From assembly GCA_030340625.1 (NCBI GenBank), contig JAOPHQ010002280.1, positions 186,001-250,000 on the forward strand: 64,000 nucleotides of DNA, in the 5' to 3' direction. Positions 1 to 10,051 of this stretch are shown here, piece by piece (position 1 is the first letter of the stretch; each line of letters begins with the position of its first letter). A model generated the notes under the pieces. The model had not been told where the DNA came from, did no database searches, and was given only the letters and a program-made list of their open reading frames with translations. A program made the position numbers and the translations under genes. This stretch comes from Merluccius polli. Its lineage: Eukaryota > Chordata > Actinopteri > Gadiformes > Merlucciidae.

Positions 1-250
1 ACACACGTTGTACATATAGGCCCTTAATCTACAGTAACCCAAGGGGGCCAACAAAAAAAAGAAAAAGAAAAGACTGAACAAAAAAAATATGAATTCAGAG
101 GTATTTTTCACAGACAATTGAAACAATGTTTTGTATAACAGGAATGAATAAAGGCATTTTAACAACGGAGCATTTGTGAAGCGCTTTCTTTAAAACAAAC
201 ACAATAATCAATTACTGAGTCATGAGTCATTCTACTGGTTGTTGCATATT

Positions 251-282
251 TCACACATACACACACACACACACAATTTAAA

Positions 283-315
<33 letters not shown>
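251..315. repeat. (CA)n microsatellites
   Basis: Two runs of CA dinucleotides separated by a short AT-rich spacer. More CA tracts lie near 662-680. Dense CA repeats are typical of teleost, especially gadid, DNA. Confidence 0.95.
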
Positions 316-344
316 TTAAATCTGTAATTCTGCACCTAGTCTCA

Positions 345-560
345 TTTACATTTAGGGCATTTAGCAGACGCTTTTGTCCAAAGCGACTTACAATAAGTAC
401 ATTTGTTAGGATAAAGTGCACTAAACCGTTAGGGTTAGGGTAATCCCAAGTAAGGATTTCACAAGAACAAGTTTTAAGCATACCAATTGCTAAGTTAACC
501 GATTGCTAGAATACAAAGGAGATATGTGTTGTGCAGAATATAAGTGCAGAATATCAAAGT
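345..560. repeat. dispersed teleost repeat (SINE/DNA-element type)
   Basis: The block around 346-405 holds the motif GGCATTTAGCAGACGCTTTT followed by a CAAAGCGACTTAC-like string. I recognise this as a sequence scattered through many fish genomes. It has no coding potential. Its limits are approximate because only one copy is present. A doublet of TTAGGG lies inside it at about 430-441. Confidence 0.5.
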
Positions 561-810
561 AAGAGCCAAGACAAACAAACATAGAATGAAGTCTCCTTCC
601 CAGGTCTGCTGGGAAACATCTATAATGGGGTTTCTTTACCCATTTCACTAGTTCTACTTTTACACACACACACACGCACAACCTCACTCGTTACTAAACA
701 ACTCCCCTCCTCTGTGTGTGTACATGTAACCATCTTGTAATGGGAAGAGGAATACTTAATTAGCTAAATGAATTCATTTGTTAAGTGGCCTGCCTTCCTG
801 ATCCTCTGCA

Positions 811-835
811 GGGGGGGGGGGGGGGGGGGGGGGGG
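811..835. repeat. poly-G homopolymer (25 nt)
   Basis: An uninterrupted run of 25 guanines, possibly length-variable or an assembly estimate. Similar runs recur at about 7457-7481 and as C-runs near 52690 and 59540. Confidence 0.95.
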
Positions 836-994
836 TATGTGTTCCATTAGCAAGCAAGCGCTAATGAATGGCCACAAACAAACATTGCTTCTTCCTTCTT
901 GGGAGTCTGTTTTGAAGACAGTTGGGATTTCAACCTACAGGGGGCAACATGTTGGTAAAATATAAAAAAATGTTATATTATTTTTGTGCAGCAT

Positions 995-1112
995 TTAGAC
1001 AACGCGCTACAAATTCAGACAATACAACACAATACAGACAACACAACACATTATAGACAACACAACACATTACAGACAACACAACACAATACAGACAACA
1101 CAACACAACACC
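995..1112. repeat. short-period minisatellite (ACAGACAACACAAC type)
   Basis: Imperfect tandem copies of a roughly 20-bp AC-rich unit containing ACAGACAACACAACACA-like strings. It is non-coding. Nothing else recognisable lies between 1113 and the LTR at 1455. Confidence 0.8.
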
Positions 1113-1454
1113 AAACGATAACAGAAGTGTTTCTAGAAGACACTTAAAAGTAATGAACACGTCTGGACACACTTGCTGTTGCCACTGTTTGTGACTCATG
1201 ACCTTATTGAAGTCAGATATCAGTCAGTGGTGTTGGAAAATGAGCTCAAAACATTGCTCCTTAAATATATTGATAGGAAGGTTAATGAGTGTTATGAATG
1301 TATTTACAACCTAAAAACAAACTGCTATTGCTGCTCTGCAGGGGAATTTTGACAGTCCTACAGCTTTATAAACACCCGATCCTATTCCCATGGTTGTGCA
1401 TTTAATGTATTTATTTTAACCCTACCAGTTATGCTTAATTTCTATATTGGATGT

Positions 1455-1827
1455 TGTGGCATCCCTACTCGGCCACGCCCCCTATTCGGGAGAGTGGAGG
1501 CCGGTATATACCGTCGCTGGCCAATAGCCGGCGACAAATCCCGGCCTCCCGAGAGACCTAATCGGCGCAACGAGGAACACCTGGGTCGGAGGCACCCAGG
1601 TGTTAAAAAGGGACCACCAACCGACAGGAAGGGGGAAAGAGTCGGATGGAAGACAGGACGACGACGAGGAGCAGACCGGAAGGACGTGAGCCGCACGGCG
1701 GACACCTACCCCCTGTATTGAGCATTCCCCCGTGTTTGAACCGAAATAAACCGCCGATTGAGGCTTTGGACCCTCTGTACTGACTCGTGTTTACCTTGAG
1801 CCTCCACTGCCACACCGAGTTGCCACA
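1455..1827 (+). repeat. 5' LTR of element 1
   Basis: 373 bp with perfect 7-bp terminal inverted repeats (TGTGGCA/TGCCACA). It contains a TATA-like palindrome GGTATATACC near 1502 and an AATAAA signal near 1745, so U3, R and U5 functions are plausible. It matches 5654-6026 with one visible substitution (near 1618, A here and G in the 3' copy). Confidence 0.95.
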
Positions 1828-1850
1828 TATGGTGGAGGATGCGGACAACT
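1828..1850 (+). promoter_or_regulatory. putative primer-binding site of element 1
   Basis: Directly after the LTR the sequence reads TATGGTGGAGGATGCGG. TGGTGGAG-type strings follow the 5' LTR of many fish gypsy elements. I did not match it to a specific tRNA. Confidence 0.5.
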
Positions 1851-1952
1851 CGGTCCACGCACGGCTCAGGGTAGCACCCAACCCCGGGTTTCTTCGGGGG
1901 GGTTTTTTCATACGGGTCCACCGTGGAAGGAGGGGACCACCAGCGGAGGACG

Positions 1953-4900
1953 ATGCAGAACCCCGGAGCGACCGCAGGACAGGCAGGCCCCAGGGAGTCG
2001 GACCACCGTCTGGACCTGCTGACCGAGGCGGTACTCCGCCTGACCCAGCAGGCCACCCAGGCCCCACCAACCACCGCCCCCACGAGTCGGCTCACTAAGC
2101 TGGGTCCCGACGATGAGGTAGAGGCATACCTCGAGACTTTTGAGCGGGTGGCGACCCAGGAGAGGTGGCCCGAGGCCCAGTGGGCCTATATAGTTACCCC
2201 GTTCTTAACGGGACCCGCCCAGCAAGCGAGCCAGGACCTCAGCCCCGGGGACGCGGGACGATATCCCGCCCTCAAAGCCACCATATTGGCTTACTATGGC
2301 CATAGCCTGGCGGTAAAGGCCCTCAAGTTCCGGGAGTGGACGTTCGACGTCCGAGAACCCGTCCGGACCCAGGTAGCCCGTCAGTGTCGGCTAGCCCGGA
2401 GGTGGTTGGCCGAGGGAGAGGGACCCAGCCCCGTGGACCGGGTCGTCGTGGACAACACCGTGAGGCAGCTGCCCCCCGACGCCCGGAGGATCCTGGCCCA
2501 CCAGTACCCCGAGACCGTGGACGACCTCGTCCGCCAGCTGGAGAACTGGCAGGGCAGAGAGCTGCGGCGGCCGGGCGGACGAGGGGGACGACCGGATCAG
2601 CGAGAGGCACGGCGACCAACGACCCGAGGGACCACCGCCGGACCCGGACCAGCCCTGGGAGCGACCCGCCGAGCGTCCGCCAGACCCACCGAGTCGGGGG
2701 ACGAGCCCGACTCCGGAGGAGAGGGGCCATCAGCGCCGGGAAGCCCGGCCCGGTCCACCGGGGACCCGGTACGACCGGGAGACGGAACCAGGCCCGATTC
2801 CGACACCGTCACCGCCTCCGAGAGGGGGAACGGCACCGCTGAGCCCGAGAGCTCCCCCCTAACCGAGCTGTCGGACTTCGCCCAGGCTGGGGGGGAGAAC
2901 TCGGCCCGGCCGGGCCAGTTCGCCACGGCCCAGCACCGGGACGACGCCCTGCGACATGCGTGGGGACAGGTGGTTGCCCACGACGGGCAGGTGAGGGACT
3001 CGGTGGGCCCCGTGACCTACCCCCACTTTTGTACCCAGCAAGGGCTGTTATATAGGGTCGACGAGCGGGGGGGGGAGACGGTACGGCAACTAGTAGTCCC
3101 GCGTCCTTATGTGAGTAAGGTTTTGTTCATGGCCCACACTCACTTGCTCGGGGCATATCTGGGCATGGACAAAACCAGAGAGAGAGTCGTGGCCCGGTTT
3201 TATTGGCCTGGGGTTCGGAGGGATGTAGAGCGGTACTGCCAGGAGTGCGCCGAGTGCCAACGCGTAGCGCCACGGGGAGGGGAGCGAAGCCCGCTGATAC
3301 CGATGCCAATCATAGAGACTCCATTCGAGCGCATAGCATTGGACATTGTGGGCCCCCTGCCCAAGACTAGTCGGGGACATCGTTACCTGCTCGTGATCCT
3401 TGACTACGCGACCCGATATCCCGAGGCCCTTCCCCTGCGTGCGGCGACCAGCAAGGCGGTAGCCCGAGAGCTGACGCTACTGTTCAGCCGAGTGGGGCTC
3501 CCGAAGGAGATCCTCACGGACCAAGGGTCCTGTTTTATGTCGCGTGTAATAAAAGAACTATTAAAACTCCTACAGGTCTCACAGCTCAGGACCTCAGTGT
3601 ACCACCCGCAGACGGACGGGCTCGTCGAACGGTTTAATCAAACAATAAAACAAATGCTAAAAAAATGTATCGCGGAGGACGGGAAGAATTGGGACCAGCT
3701 CCTTCCCCACGTCCTCTTTGCCATTCGCGAGGTGCCCCAAGCTTCCACGGGGTTCTCGCCTTTTGAACTCCTTTATGGGAGGAGGCCCCGTGGAATATTG
3801 GACCTGGCCAAAGAGGCGTGGGAGAGTCATCCTTCCCCCCATACGACCACTATTGAACATGTGGAGCTATTCAGGGACCGAATGGCGAAAGTATGGCCCA
3901 TAGTCCGGGACCACCTAACCCGCGCGCAACAGACCCAAGCGCGGTCCTATAATAAGGTACGGACCTTCCAACCGGGCGACCAGGTCCTAGTGCTAGTACC
4001 GACAAGCGAGTGCAAATTCCTCGCCAAGTGGCAGGGCCCGTATGAGGTGGTGGAGGCCGTAGGTCCGGTGAATTACCGGGTGAGACAGCCGGGGAGGCGC
4101 AAGCCCACCCAGATATACCACATAAACATATTAAAACAATGGAGGGGTAGCGGCGACCCTCCAGTGCCACCACCCCTGGCCTTGATGGCCCGAACCCCGA
4201 TCCCTGACGTACCGATGGGGACCGACCTTAGCCCCGCCCAGAGACAGGAGGTAAACGAGCTGGTGCTCCAGAACCGGGACGTGTTCTCGGACACCCCGGG
4301 ACGGACCTCGGTTATATCACACGAAATTCGGACTCCGCCGGGGGTGACGGTCCGAATCCCGCCTTACCGGGTACCCGAGTCCCGACGTCACGCAATCCGG
4401 TCCGAGGTAGAGCGGATGTTAAACCTCGGTGTGATCGAGGAGTCGCGGAGCGCGTGGGCCAGCCCGGTCGTGCTGGTACCCAAACCGGACGGGACACTTC
4501 GGTTCTGTAACGACTTCCGCCGTCTAAATGAAGTGTCTGACTTTGACTCTTACCCCATGCCTAGAGTGGATGAACTTATCGAGCAGCTGGGGCCGGCTCG
4601 GTACCTGTCCACGCTAGACCTGACCAAGGGGTACTGGCAGGTCCCCCTGACCCCGTCCTCCCGGGAGAAGACGGCCTTTGCGACACCGGGGGGCCTGTTC
4701 CAGTACACCGTCCTGCCCTTTGGTGTCCACGGGGCCCCCGCTACTTTCCAGAGGATGATGGACCGGGTCCTAAGGCCGCACTGCGGCTACGCAGCAGCCT
4801 ACATCGACGACATTATAGTCCACAGCAATAGCTGGGACGACCACGTAGGTCACCTAAGAGCAGTGCTCAACGGACTACGAGCAGCTGGACTCACCGCCAA

Positions 4901-5036
4901 CCCGGCGAAATGCAGGTTGGGGAGGGTCGAGACGGCCTATCTGGGGTACCGGGTGGGGAGGGGGAACGGCAGCCCCAGGAGGACAAAGTGGCCGCTATCC
5001 GGGAGTGGCCTCAACCGCAAACCAAAAAGCAGGTGA
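1953..5036 (+). CDS. gag-integrase-reverse transcriptase polyprotein, frame 1 of element 1
   Basis: The first in-frame ATG is at 1953 (upstream codons would need GTG). The gag-like capsid region spans about 2090-2560. A Gly/Pro/Arg-rich linker follows, with no CCHC knuckle and no D-S/T-G protease motif. The integrase zinc-binding part has a histidine near 3139 and CQECAEC at about 3237-3258. The catalytic core shows ALDIVGP (about 3337), LTDQGS (about 3513) and VERFNQ (about 3625), the D,D-35-E triad. A GPY/F-like tail follows at about 4020-4130. The RT occupies about 4370-4960 with the active site YIDDIIV at 4800-4820. The frame then breaks near the G-run at 4957-4964 and stops at 5036. RNase H lies in another frame. 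The IN-before-RT order is visible directly; family placement is from known Gmr1 organisation. Confidence 0.88.
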   Translation: MQNPGATAGQAGPRESDHRLDLLTEAVLRLTQQATQAPPTTAPTSRLTKLGPDDEVEAYLETFERVATQERWPEAQWAYIVTPFLTGPAQQASQDLSPGDAGRYPALKATILAYYGHSLAVKALKFREWTFDVREPVRTQVARQCRLARRWLAEGEGPSPVDRVVVDNTVRQLPPDARRILAHQYPETVDDLVRQLENWQGRELRRPGGRGGRPDQREARRPTTRGTTAGPGPALGATRRASARPTESGDEPDSGGEGPSAPGSPARSTGDPVRPGDGTRPDSDTVTASERGNGTAEPESSPLTELSDFAQAGGENSARPGQFATAQHRDDALRHAWGQVVAHDGQVRDSVGPVTYPHFCTQQGLLYRVDERGGETVRQLVVPRPYVSKVLFMAHTHLLGAYLGMDKTRERVVARFYWPGVRRDVERYCQECAECQRVAPRGGERSPLIPMPIIETPFERIALDIVGPLPKTSRGHRYLLVILDYATRYPEALPLRAATSKAVARELTLLFSRVGLPKEILTDQGSCFMSRVIKELLKLLQVSQLRTSVYHPQTDGLVERFNQTIKQMLKKCIAEDGKNWDQLLPHVLFAIREVPQASTGFSPFELLYGRRPRGILDLAKEAWESHPSPHTTTIEHVELFRDRMAKVWPIVRDHLTRAQQTQARSYNKVRTFQPGDQVLVLVPTSECKFLAKWQGPYEVVEAVGPVNYRVRQPGRRKPTQIYHINILKQWRGSGDPPVPPPLALMARTPIPDVPMGTDLSPAQRQEVNELVLQNRDVFSDTPGRTSVISHEIRTPPGVTVRIPPYRVPESRRHAIRSEVERMLNLGVIEESRSAWASPVVLVPKPDGTLRFCNDFRRLNEVSDFDSYPMPRVDELIEQLGPARYLSTLDLTKGYWQVPLTPSSREKTAFATPGGLFQYTVLPFGVHGAPATFQRMMDRVLRPHCGYAAAYIDDIIVHSNSWDDHVGHLRAVLNGLRAAGLTANPAKCRLGRVETAYLGYRVGRGNGSPRRTKWPLSGSGLNRKPKSR

Positions 5037-5920
5037 GGTCGTTCTTGGGGCTGGTGGGATATTACCAACGGTTTATCCCGGGGTATGCCACGCTAGCCAG
5101 CCCCTTGAACGATCTCACCCGGAAGGCCCTCCCGGATAGGGTAGGTTGGACCGAGGCAGCGAGGGGGGCTTTCGAGGTCTTACGGGGGGCCCTATGTAAT
5201 GAGCCGTTGCTCGTAACTCCTGATTTTAACCTCCCTTTTGCCCTCCATACAGACGCATCGGACGTGGGACTAGGAGGGGTCCTGTCCCAGAGCCGGAACG
5301 AGGAGGAGCATCCGGTGACATACATCAGCCGGAAACTCCTCCCCCATGAGAAAAACTATAGCACCCTAGAGAAGGAGGCATTGGCCATCAAGTGGGCCGT
5401 CAATAAACTAACATATTACCTTCTAGGACACCAGTTCACCCTGGTGACGGACCACGCCCCGCTAAAATGGATGGCCACCGCCAAGGACACTAACGCCCGG
5501 GTCACGAGGTGGTTCCTGTCCCTCCAGCCGTACTCCTTCACAGTGGAGCATAGGCCGGGACGGGAACACACCAACGCCGACGCCTTGTCCCGTCGGGATG
5601 CGTGCGGGGGCTGGGCCCCGCGCACGGAGGGGCGTGAGCAAAGGGGGGGAGTGTGTGGCATCCCTACTCGGCCACGCCCCCTATTCGGGAGAGTGGAGGC
5701 CGGTATATACCGTCGCTGGCCAATAGCCGGCGACAAATCCCGGCCTCCCGAGAGACCTAATCGGCGCAACGAGGAACACCTGGGTCGGAGGCACCCAGGT
5801 GTTAAAAAGGGACCACCGACCGACAGGAAGGGGGAAAGAGTCGGATGGAAGACAGGACGACGACGAGGAGCAGACCGGAAGGACGTGAGCCGCACGGCGG
5901 ACACCTACCCCCTGTATTGA
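4910..5920 (+). pseudogene. RT connection/RNase H part of element 1, frame-shifted
   Basis: This frame overlaps the end of the preceding ORF and carries on the polyprotein after a 1-nt-type frame break near 4960. It begins with the RT thumb/connection (RSFLGLVGYYQRFIPGYA, about 5035-5090). RNase H has the TDASDVGLG motif near 5249, an EKEALAIKWAV helix near 5371 and SDHAPL-equivalent TDHAPL near 5450. The chromodomain-less end reads straight through the polypurine tract into the 3' LTR, with the stop at 5918-5920. A break in a short G-run could be a real mutation, a programmed shift or a sequencing error; the sequence alone does not decide. Confidence 0.82.
5638..5653 (+). promoter_or_regulatory. 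polypurine tract of element 1
   Basis: GAGCAAAGGGGGGGAGTG-like purine run ends immediately before the 3' LTR, where plus-strand priming would occur. Confidence 0.75.
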
Positions 5921-6026
5921 GCATTCCCCCGTGTTTGAACCGAAATAAACCGCCGATTGAGGCTTTGGACCCTCTGTACTGACTCGTGTTTACCTTGAGC
6001 CTCCACTGCCACACCGAGTTGCCACA
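5654..6026 (+). repeat. 3' LTR of element 1
   Basis: 373 bp, same ends as the 5' LTR and one visible difference from it. The target duplication ATGT follows at 6027-6030. Confidence 0.95.
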
Positions 6027-6171
6027 ATGTGTGCATCAAAGGTGAACTGTGCAGTTTGCATGTTCTACTTGTGTTTACATGTTGTGTTTACATCTATGTT
6101 CTACATGGGATCAATGAAAAACTAAATGCAGGTGTAGAATAATGAATTAGTTTGAATAGTGTGTTTTAGCC

Positions 6172-6435
6172 CAATAGCGGCAGTGGCTCAGGAGGTAGAG
6201 CAGGTCATGTGGCAACCGGTAGGCTGCTGGTTTGACCCCAGGTCCTCCTACAAGTGTCGAGGTGTCCCTGAGCATGACATCTAACTGCTCCCGACCAGCT
6301 GGCAGTTGCCTTGCATGGTTGATGCCGCCGTCAATGTATGAATGTGTGTATGAATGGGTGAATGTGAGGCAATAATTGTGAAGCCTTTTGAGTAGCCACA
6401 CATCTGAAAAGCGCTATATAAATGCAGTCCATTTA
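6172..6435 (+). mobile_element. tRNA-derived SINE
   Basis: The head holds an A-box-like TGGCTCAGGAGGTAGAGC near 6186 and a B-box-like GGTTTGACCCC near 6229, spaced as in a tRNA promoter. The tail has the GAAAAGCGCTATATAAATGC string near 6408, seen at the end of fish SINEs that share LINE tails. It is a retroposed SINE, not a functional tRNA gene. Confidence 0.75.
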
Positions 6436-7416
6436 CTATTTATTGTGAAACGAAATGTATGTGTCGGTCACGATGAGATGATCATTAGCCGTTTGTGTGT
6501 AGCTGTTCCAGCCAGTATTAGGATCAGTTGCTAGTGATTCCATGGTAGATAATGTCCCTGGTGTGTTCTGTAGTCCATCTTAAATTAACCAATCAGCAGG
6601 AGCGATGAGGTGCCAACACTATGAGACATTATTGTGTTCCTCACATCTGTTTCGTAAGGAACAGTCGGCAGGAAGACAGAAGAAGACACATATTGGTGCC
6701 AATATCATCATCATATCATCATTCAAATTTGTCTTTATGTTTTAACACAATGATTGCTATTCTTTTTTTGATTGAAAGGATTTTTGAGTTAAGATCCAAC
6801 TATGAATGTGTTTCACCCCATCCTGTTTTCTCCTCAAATTTGTTTAAAACGTGACTATTATTAGTCCTTGTTTGAATGGTGACTAACATAACAAGATTAC
6901 CAGAGGTTGTATATTTAATATTAAAAGAAAATTGTACATTGCTAATCTATTCGTTGGTCCATCATAGCAAAAGGAGGATTTCCTGAGGTTCGTTGCTGTT
7001 CGTAAGGTAAGGTCCATTTTATTATAACAAATACACTCTAGTATAGTATAACAAGTACTCTTTGTAGAACAAAACGGTGACCATGAAGTGCAGAACAAAT
7101 CAACAAAGCCCACGAGACAACAAGTAAACAAAAATGACCAATCTAATCATATTCATTTTGCCAGAACACTGAAAGAGCAGTCTGATGAACGTTCTCTATC
7201 TATCTTTCATCTCTGCTATGGTGGTCACAGATTTGAGTACAAGATAACTTTTGATAAAGTAATAGTAATTTCAAGTTCTTTCTCTCCATGGGTACGAGGT
7301 TCAGAGTTACAGGTACATGCAAGAATTATAGACAGACCTCAAAAACAAAAGTTCACTGACTTCACCGAATCCTGATTTGCTTTGTGACCGCGTGCTAACA
7401 TGCACCTGGGCCACCG
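6436..7416. other. no recognisable gene or element
   Basis: AT-rich sequence with short ORFs only (up to 95 codons) that carry no motif I recognise. I see no inverted or direct repeats of note. Confidence 0.5.
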
Positions 7417-7425
7417 GTGTGTGTT

Positions 7426-7473
<48 letters not shown>

Positions 7474-7481
7474 GGGGGGGG
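7417..7481. repeat. (GT)n followed by poly-G
   Basis: About 40 nt of GT dinucleotides run directly into about 25 guanines. This compound tract is likely length-variable. Confidence 0.95.
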
Positions 7482-7995
7482 TGTTAGACTGAGAGAGTGA
7501 AAGTTATGCCAGACAATGCAGGTGGTTTTCATTTCTCCGTTTATTGAACCCGTCTTTTTAATTATCATCCAAGGATTTCTCATTGTCATTTCTTGGGCTC
7601 GGAAAAAACGGTTGTTGTTAAGCGCCCACGCCAGTCTCATCACATGCACTCATTTATTCACAATGAGAAAGAAGTATACTCTTGCTCTGCCCCCAGAGGA
7701 CCCATCCAATTGAGCAATAGAGCCTAATGCAGGGTGCCTCTGGTAGCGTAGCATCGCTGTCACTGCTGCTCTGCTAGTGGAGTCAATCAAACTGAGCACA
7801 TTTGACAACTGGATGGTTGAATAGGCTTCACTTCACTTCACCCCCCCACCCACCCACCCGACACACACACACACATACGTTGGTCCTGTTTAGATCTGGT
7901 TGTATGTCCATGATGTAAGATGGGTTCCATGCTTGTGCAATCACCCTGTTCAGTAGTACCTAAGCTGCTGCATTTCAATGGCTCCTATACATCTG
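7482..7995. other. no recognisable gene
   Basis: Unique-looking sequence with a CCCACCC tract and a short CA run near 7840-7875. No supported coding region. Confidence 0.5.
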
Positions 7996-8502
7996 GGGCC
8001 GTATTCACAAAGGATCTTAGGGCTAAAAGTAGCTCCTAACTGGCGAATTTAGGAGAAACTCCTAAAAATAATGGGCGTGTCAGTCTTAAATTTAGGACTC
8101 CTAATTGTTTTCACTAAGAGCAATTCACAAAGTATTTTAGGCCTAAAAGTAGCACCTAAGTCTAGGAGAGCTTAAAAGTCCTCGAGAGGACTCCTAACTT
8201 AGTAAGACCTATTCACAAAGAATCGGAAAATGGCTGCGAGACAAAATGTTTTGGAGACAATGGAAGACTGTGAATTGATCAAGAGATATAGGCTAAATCG
8301 TGAGGGTATAAAACTTGTTGTGGAATTAGTGCGGGATGCAATAACATCCCCGACTAACAGGAATAACTCGATTAGTCCGGAAATAAAATGTTTGGCAACA
8401 CTACGATATTTAGCAACAGGGAAAATGCAACTTTGCAATGCCGACGATTTAGGAATATCGCAGCCGTGCCATAAACCGAACCATCAACGCGCTCTGTAGA
8501 CC
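7996..8502 (+). mobile_element. PIF/Harbinger transposon remnant
   Basis: The left end GGGGCCGTATTCACAAAG and the following array of GGCTAAAAGTAGC/CTCCTAA strings match the subterminal style of fish Harbinger elements. It is followed by the start of a Harbinger transposase. The right end is missing; unrelated sequence begins at about 8500. Confidence 0.7.
8230..8499 (+). pseudogene. Harbinger transposase N-terminal fragment
   Basis: About 80 codons from ATG at 8230 resemble the start of HARBI1-type transposases: YRLNREGIKLVVELV helix, a T-N-R segment and the helix-turn-helix-like ATLRYLATGKMQ followed by ADDLGISQP. The catalytic DDE region is absent, so this is a dead fragment. The frame continues briefly into unrelated sequence before a stop. 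Confidence 0.72.
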
Positions 8503-8700
8503 ATATATCAATTCAATTCAAACTTTATTAAGGACACATCTCGTGAAAGGTCCATAACACCAACACAACACAATACAATAATAATAAAATAATAAAAATA
8601 GAATAAAAAATACATAGGCTCACTAGCGGCGCCAGGAATTGGATTGTGGGTGGGCCTCCAGAAAACTGGATGGGCCAGTTAAAATAAGCCACAAAAAAAA
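8503..8700 (-). repeat. possible LINE tail, AT-rich
   Basis: Contains a CAATTCAATTCAAACTTTATT-like string that often ends reversed fish LINE copies, then AATAATAAAAT simple sequence. Weakly supported. Confidence 0.35.
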
Positions 8701-8895
8701 AACGAGTACGGGCCGTGGTTGCTCATAATTTTTTAGGCCTGTTTTCTTGTGATAACGACTTAATTATCTCACTATCTCGAGGTAGCAAATTCATGGTTTT
8801 GCCGAGATCGCAACTTGACTTCCCCATTGATGTTCTTACAGTAAGAATTGACAGTGTCAGAAGGAGAGACCACGATTTTACTTTTATCAAGGACT

Positions 8896-9071
8896 GACAC
8901 AAGCCGAAATGGCATTGTGTCTTTCTATTATGGACAACATTCATATAAGTCTTCGTCAGTTAAGAAGACTAGCCAGACTCCAACTTTATAGGCGAGTTTG
9001 CTTAAGTGAGCCTGACACAATTGTCCGCTTCATTGCGAACCAGATCCGAGGCCCTGGTCGGCTTCATGGCT
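8896..9071 (+). pseudogene. integrase-like transposase N-terminal fragment
   Basis: Reads AEMALCLSIMDNIHISLRQL, then RRLARLQLYRR and FIANQIRGPGRLHG before a stop. The LRRLAR..LYRR and GPGRLHG strings recall the region upstream of the integrase core in fish integrase-domain transposon proteins. Only about 59 codons survive and no catalytic residues remain. Confidence 0.45.
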
Positions 9072-9116
9072 GATGTTGGAGTGGTGTGGAGCTGCCGGGT
9101 TGGTGTTACTAGACAC

Positions 9117-9855
9117 TAGTGTTGCACCGATACCGATACTAGTATCGGGAGGGGCCCCGATACCGCGCTAAAATGCTGGCATCGGTATCGGCGAGTACGA
9201 ACAAATAATGCGCCGATGCCATTTACATATACTAATATGAAACTTGGAACGCAGCGCTTTGCGTCTTTCTCTCCCTTCACTCATTGCTGCGTGTGATCAC
9301 ACGTGTTCAGTGCATGCCGTGCCAAGCAGCTATCCTATTGGCCCACTCCGGCCGCCCGGCCGCGCATGTTGACCGACCGACAAGCGACGACGACAAAGTA
9401 CCAAAAAAAAGAAAGAAAAAAAAGCACCGGAGACGCGGAGGGCGCGCGGTTCAGCCGCGCGGCGCACAGAAAAGTTGCTCCGCCTGCGGACGCGCCGGTG
9501 CGGGGAAACTCAGTGAGCGGGTCCGCCTGCCGGTGCGACGCACCCGGTCACCACCCATGCCCCCCCCCGCTCCCCGGGGTGCCATGCGGTCACAAACAAG
9601 GAGAAGAGGGGAAAAAGCAGGAGAGAGAGGGAGACGCGTCTTGCTCACAGGCGGGAGATCGCTCAAATGGACAGACAGTGACCGCATCACAGACGACGAG
9701 TTAAGCTGTAATCGGCTTCTCCCCGATTCCCCCCCCCCCGCTAATTATCTCTAGTTATACTATATTATCTAATTATACTAGTAATTAAGCCATGATAGCA
9801 ATGATTTTACATCCAAGTGAGTATGCAGTTCTTTAGTATTAGAAGAAAAAAAGCT

Positions 9856-9907
<52 letters not shown>

Positions 9908-9915
9908 GGAACATA

Positions 9916-9952
<37 letters not shown>

Positions 9953-10051
9953 CCGGCGTGGTATCGGTATGGTATCGGTATCGGCCGATACTGCACAGCC
10001 GGGTATCGGTATCGGTATCGGGGGCCAAAAAATGGTATCGGTGCAACACTA
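9117..10051. mobile_element. non-autonomous hAT (MITE), 935 bp
   Basis: Ends TAGTGTTGCACCGATACC and GGTATCGGTGCAACACTA are inverted repeats. The flanking 8-bp duplication CTAGACAC is exact (9109-9116 and 10052-10059). The interior has GATACCG/CGGTATC subterminal copies, a GC-rich part (9330-9600), a long TA microsatellite and a poly-T tract. No transposase is present. Confidence 0.9.
9860..9940. repeat. (TA)n microsatellite
   Basis: Two TA runs separated by AAAACGGAACA-like sequence, inside the hAT MITE. Confidence 0.95.

Larger units (their letters stand above)
1455..6026 (+). mobile_element. Complete Gmr1-like Ty3/gypsy LTR retrotransposon (element 1)
   Basis: The 4572-bp element is bounded by two 373-bp LTRs that differ at one visible position and is flanked by the 4-bp duplication ATGT (1451-1454 and 6027-6030). 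The LTRs start TGTGGCA and end TGCCACA. Protein domains run gag, then integrase, then reverse transcriptase, then RNase H. Integrase before RT is the order described for Gmr1 of cod, while the sequences are gypsy-like. Near-identical LTRs imply a recent insertion. One frame break (about 4960) and the lack of a visible CCHC knuckle or protease suggest this copy cannot move alone. Confidence 0.93.

Noticed and set aside
428..441. Telomeric repeat
   Set aside because: Only two TTAGGG copies; the same holds for CCCTAA near 34827.
1603..2095. Minus-strand ORFs across the 5' LTR of element 1
   Set aside because: Shadows of GC-rich retrotransposon sequence; the plus strand carries the real coding frame.
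6172..6260. tRNA gene
   Set aside because: A- and B-box-like strings are present but no cloverleaf is evident and the body continues into a SINE with a LINE-type tail.
9284..9754. 156-codon Arg-rich ORF
   Set aside because: Located in the GC-rich interior of a hAT MITE; low complexity, overlapping equally open frames.
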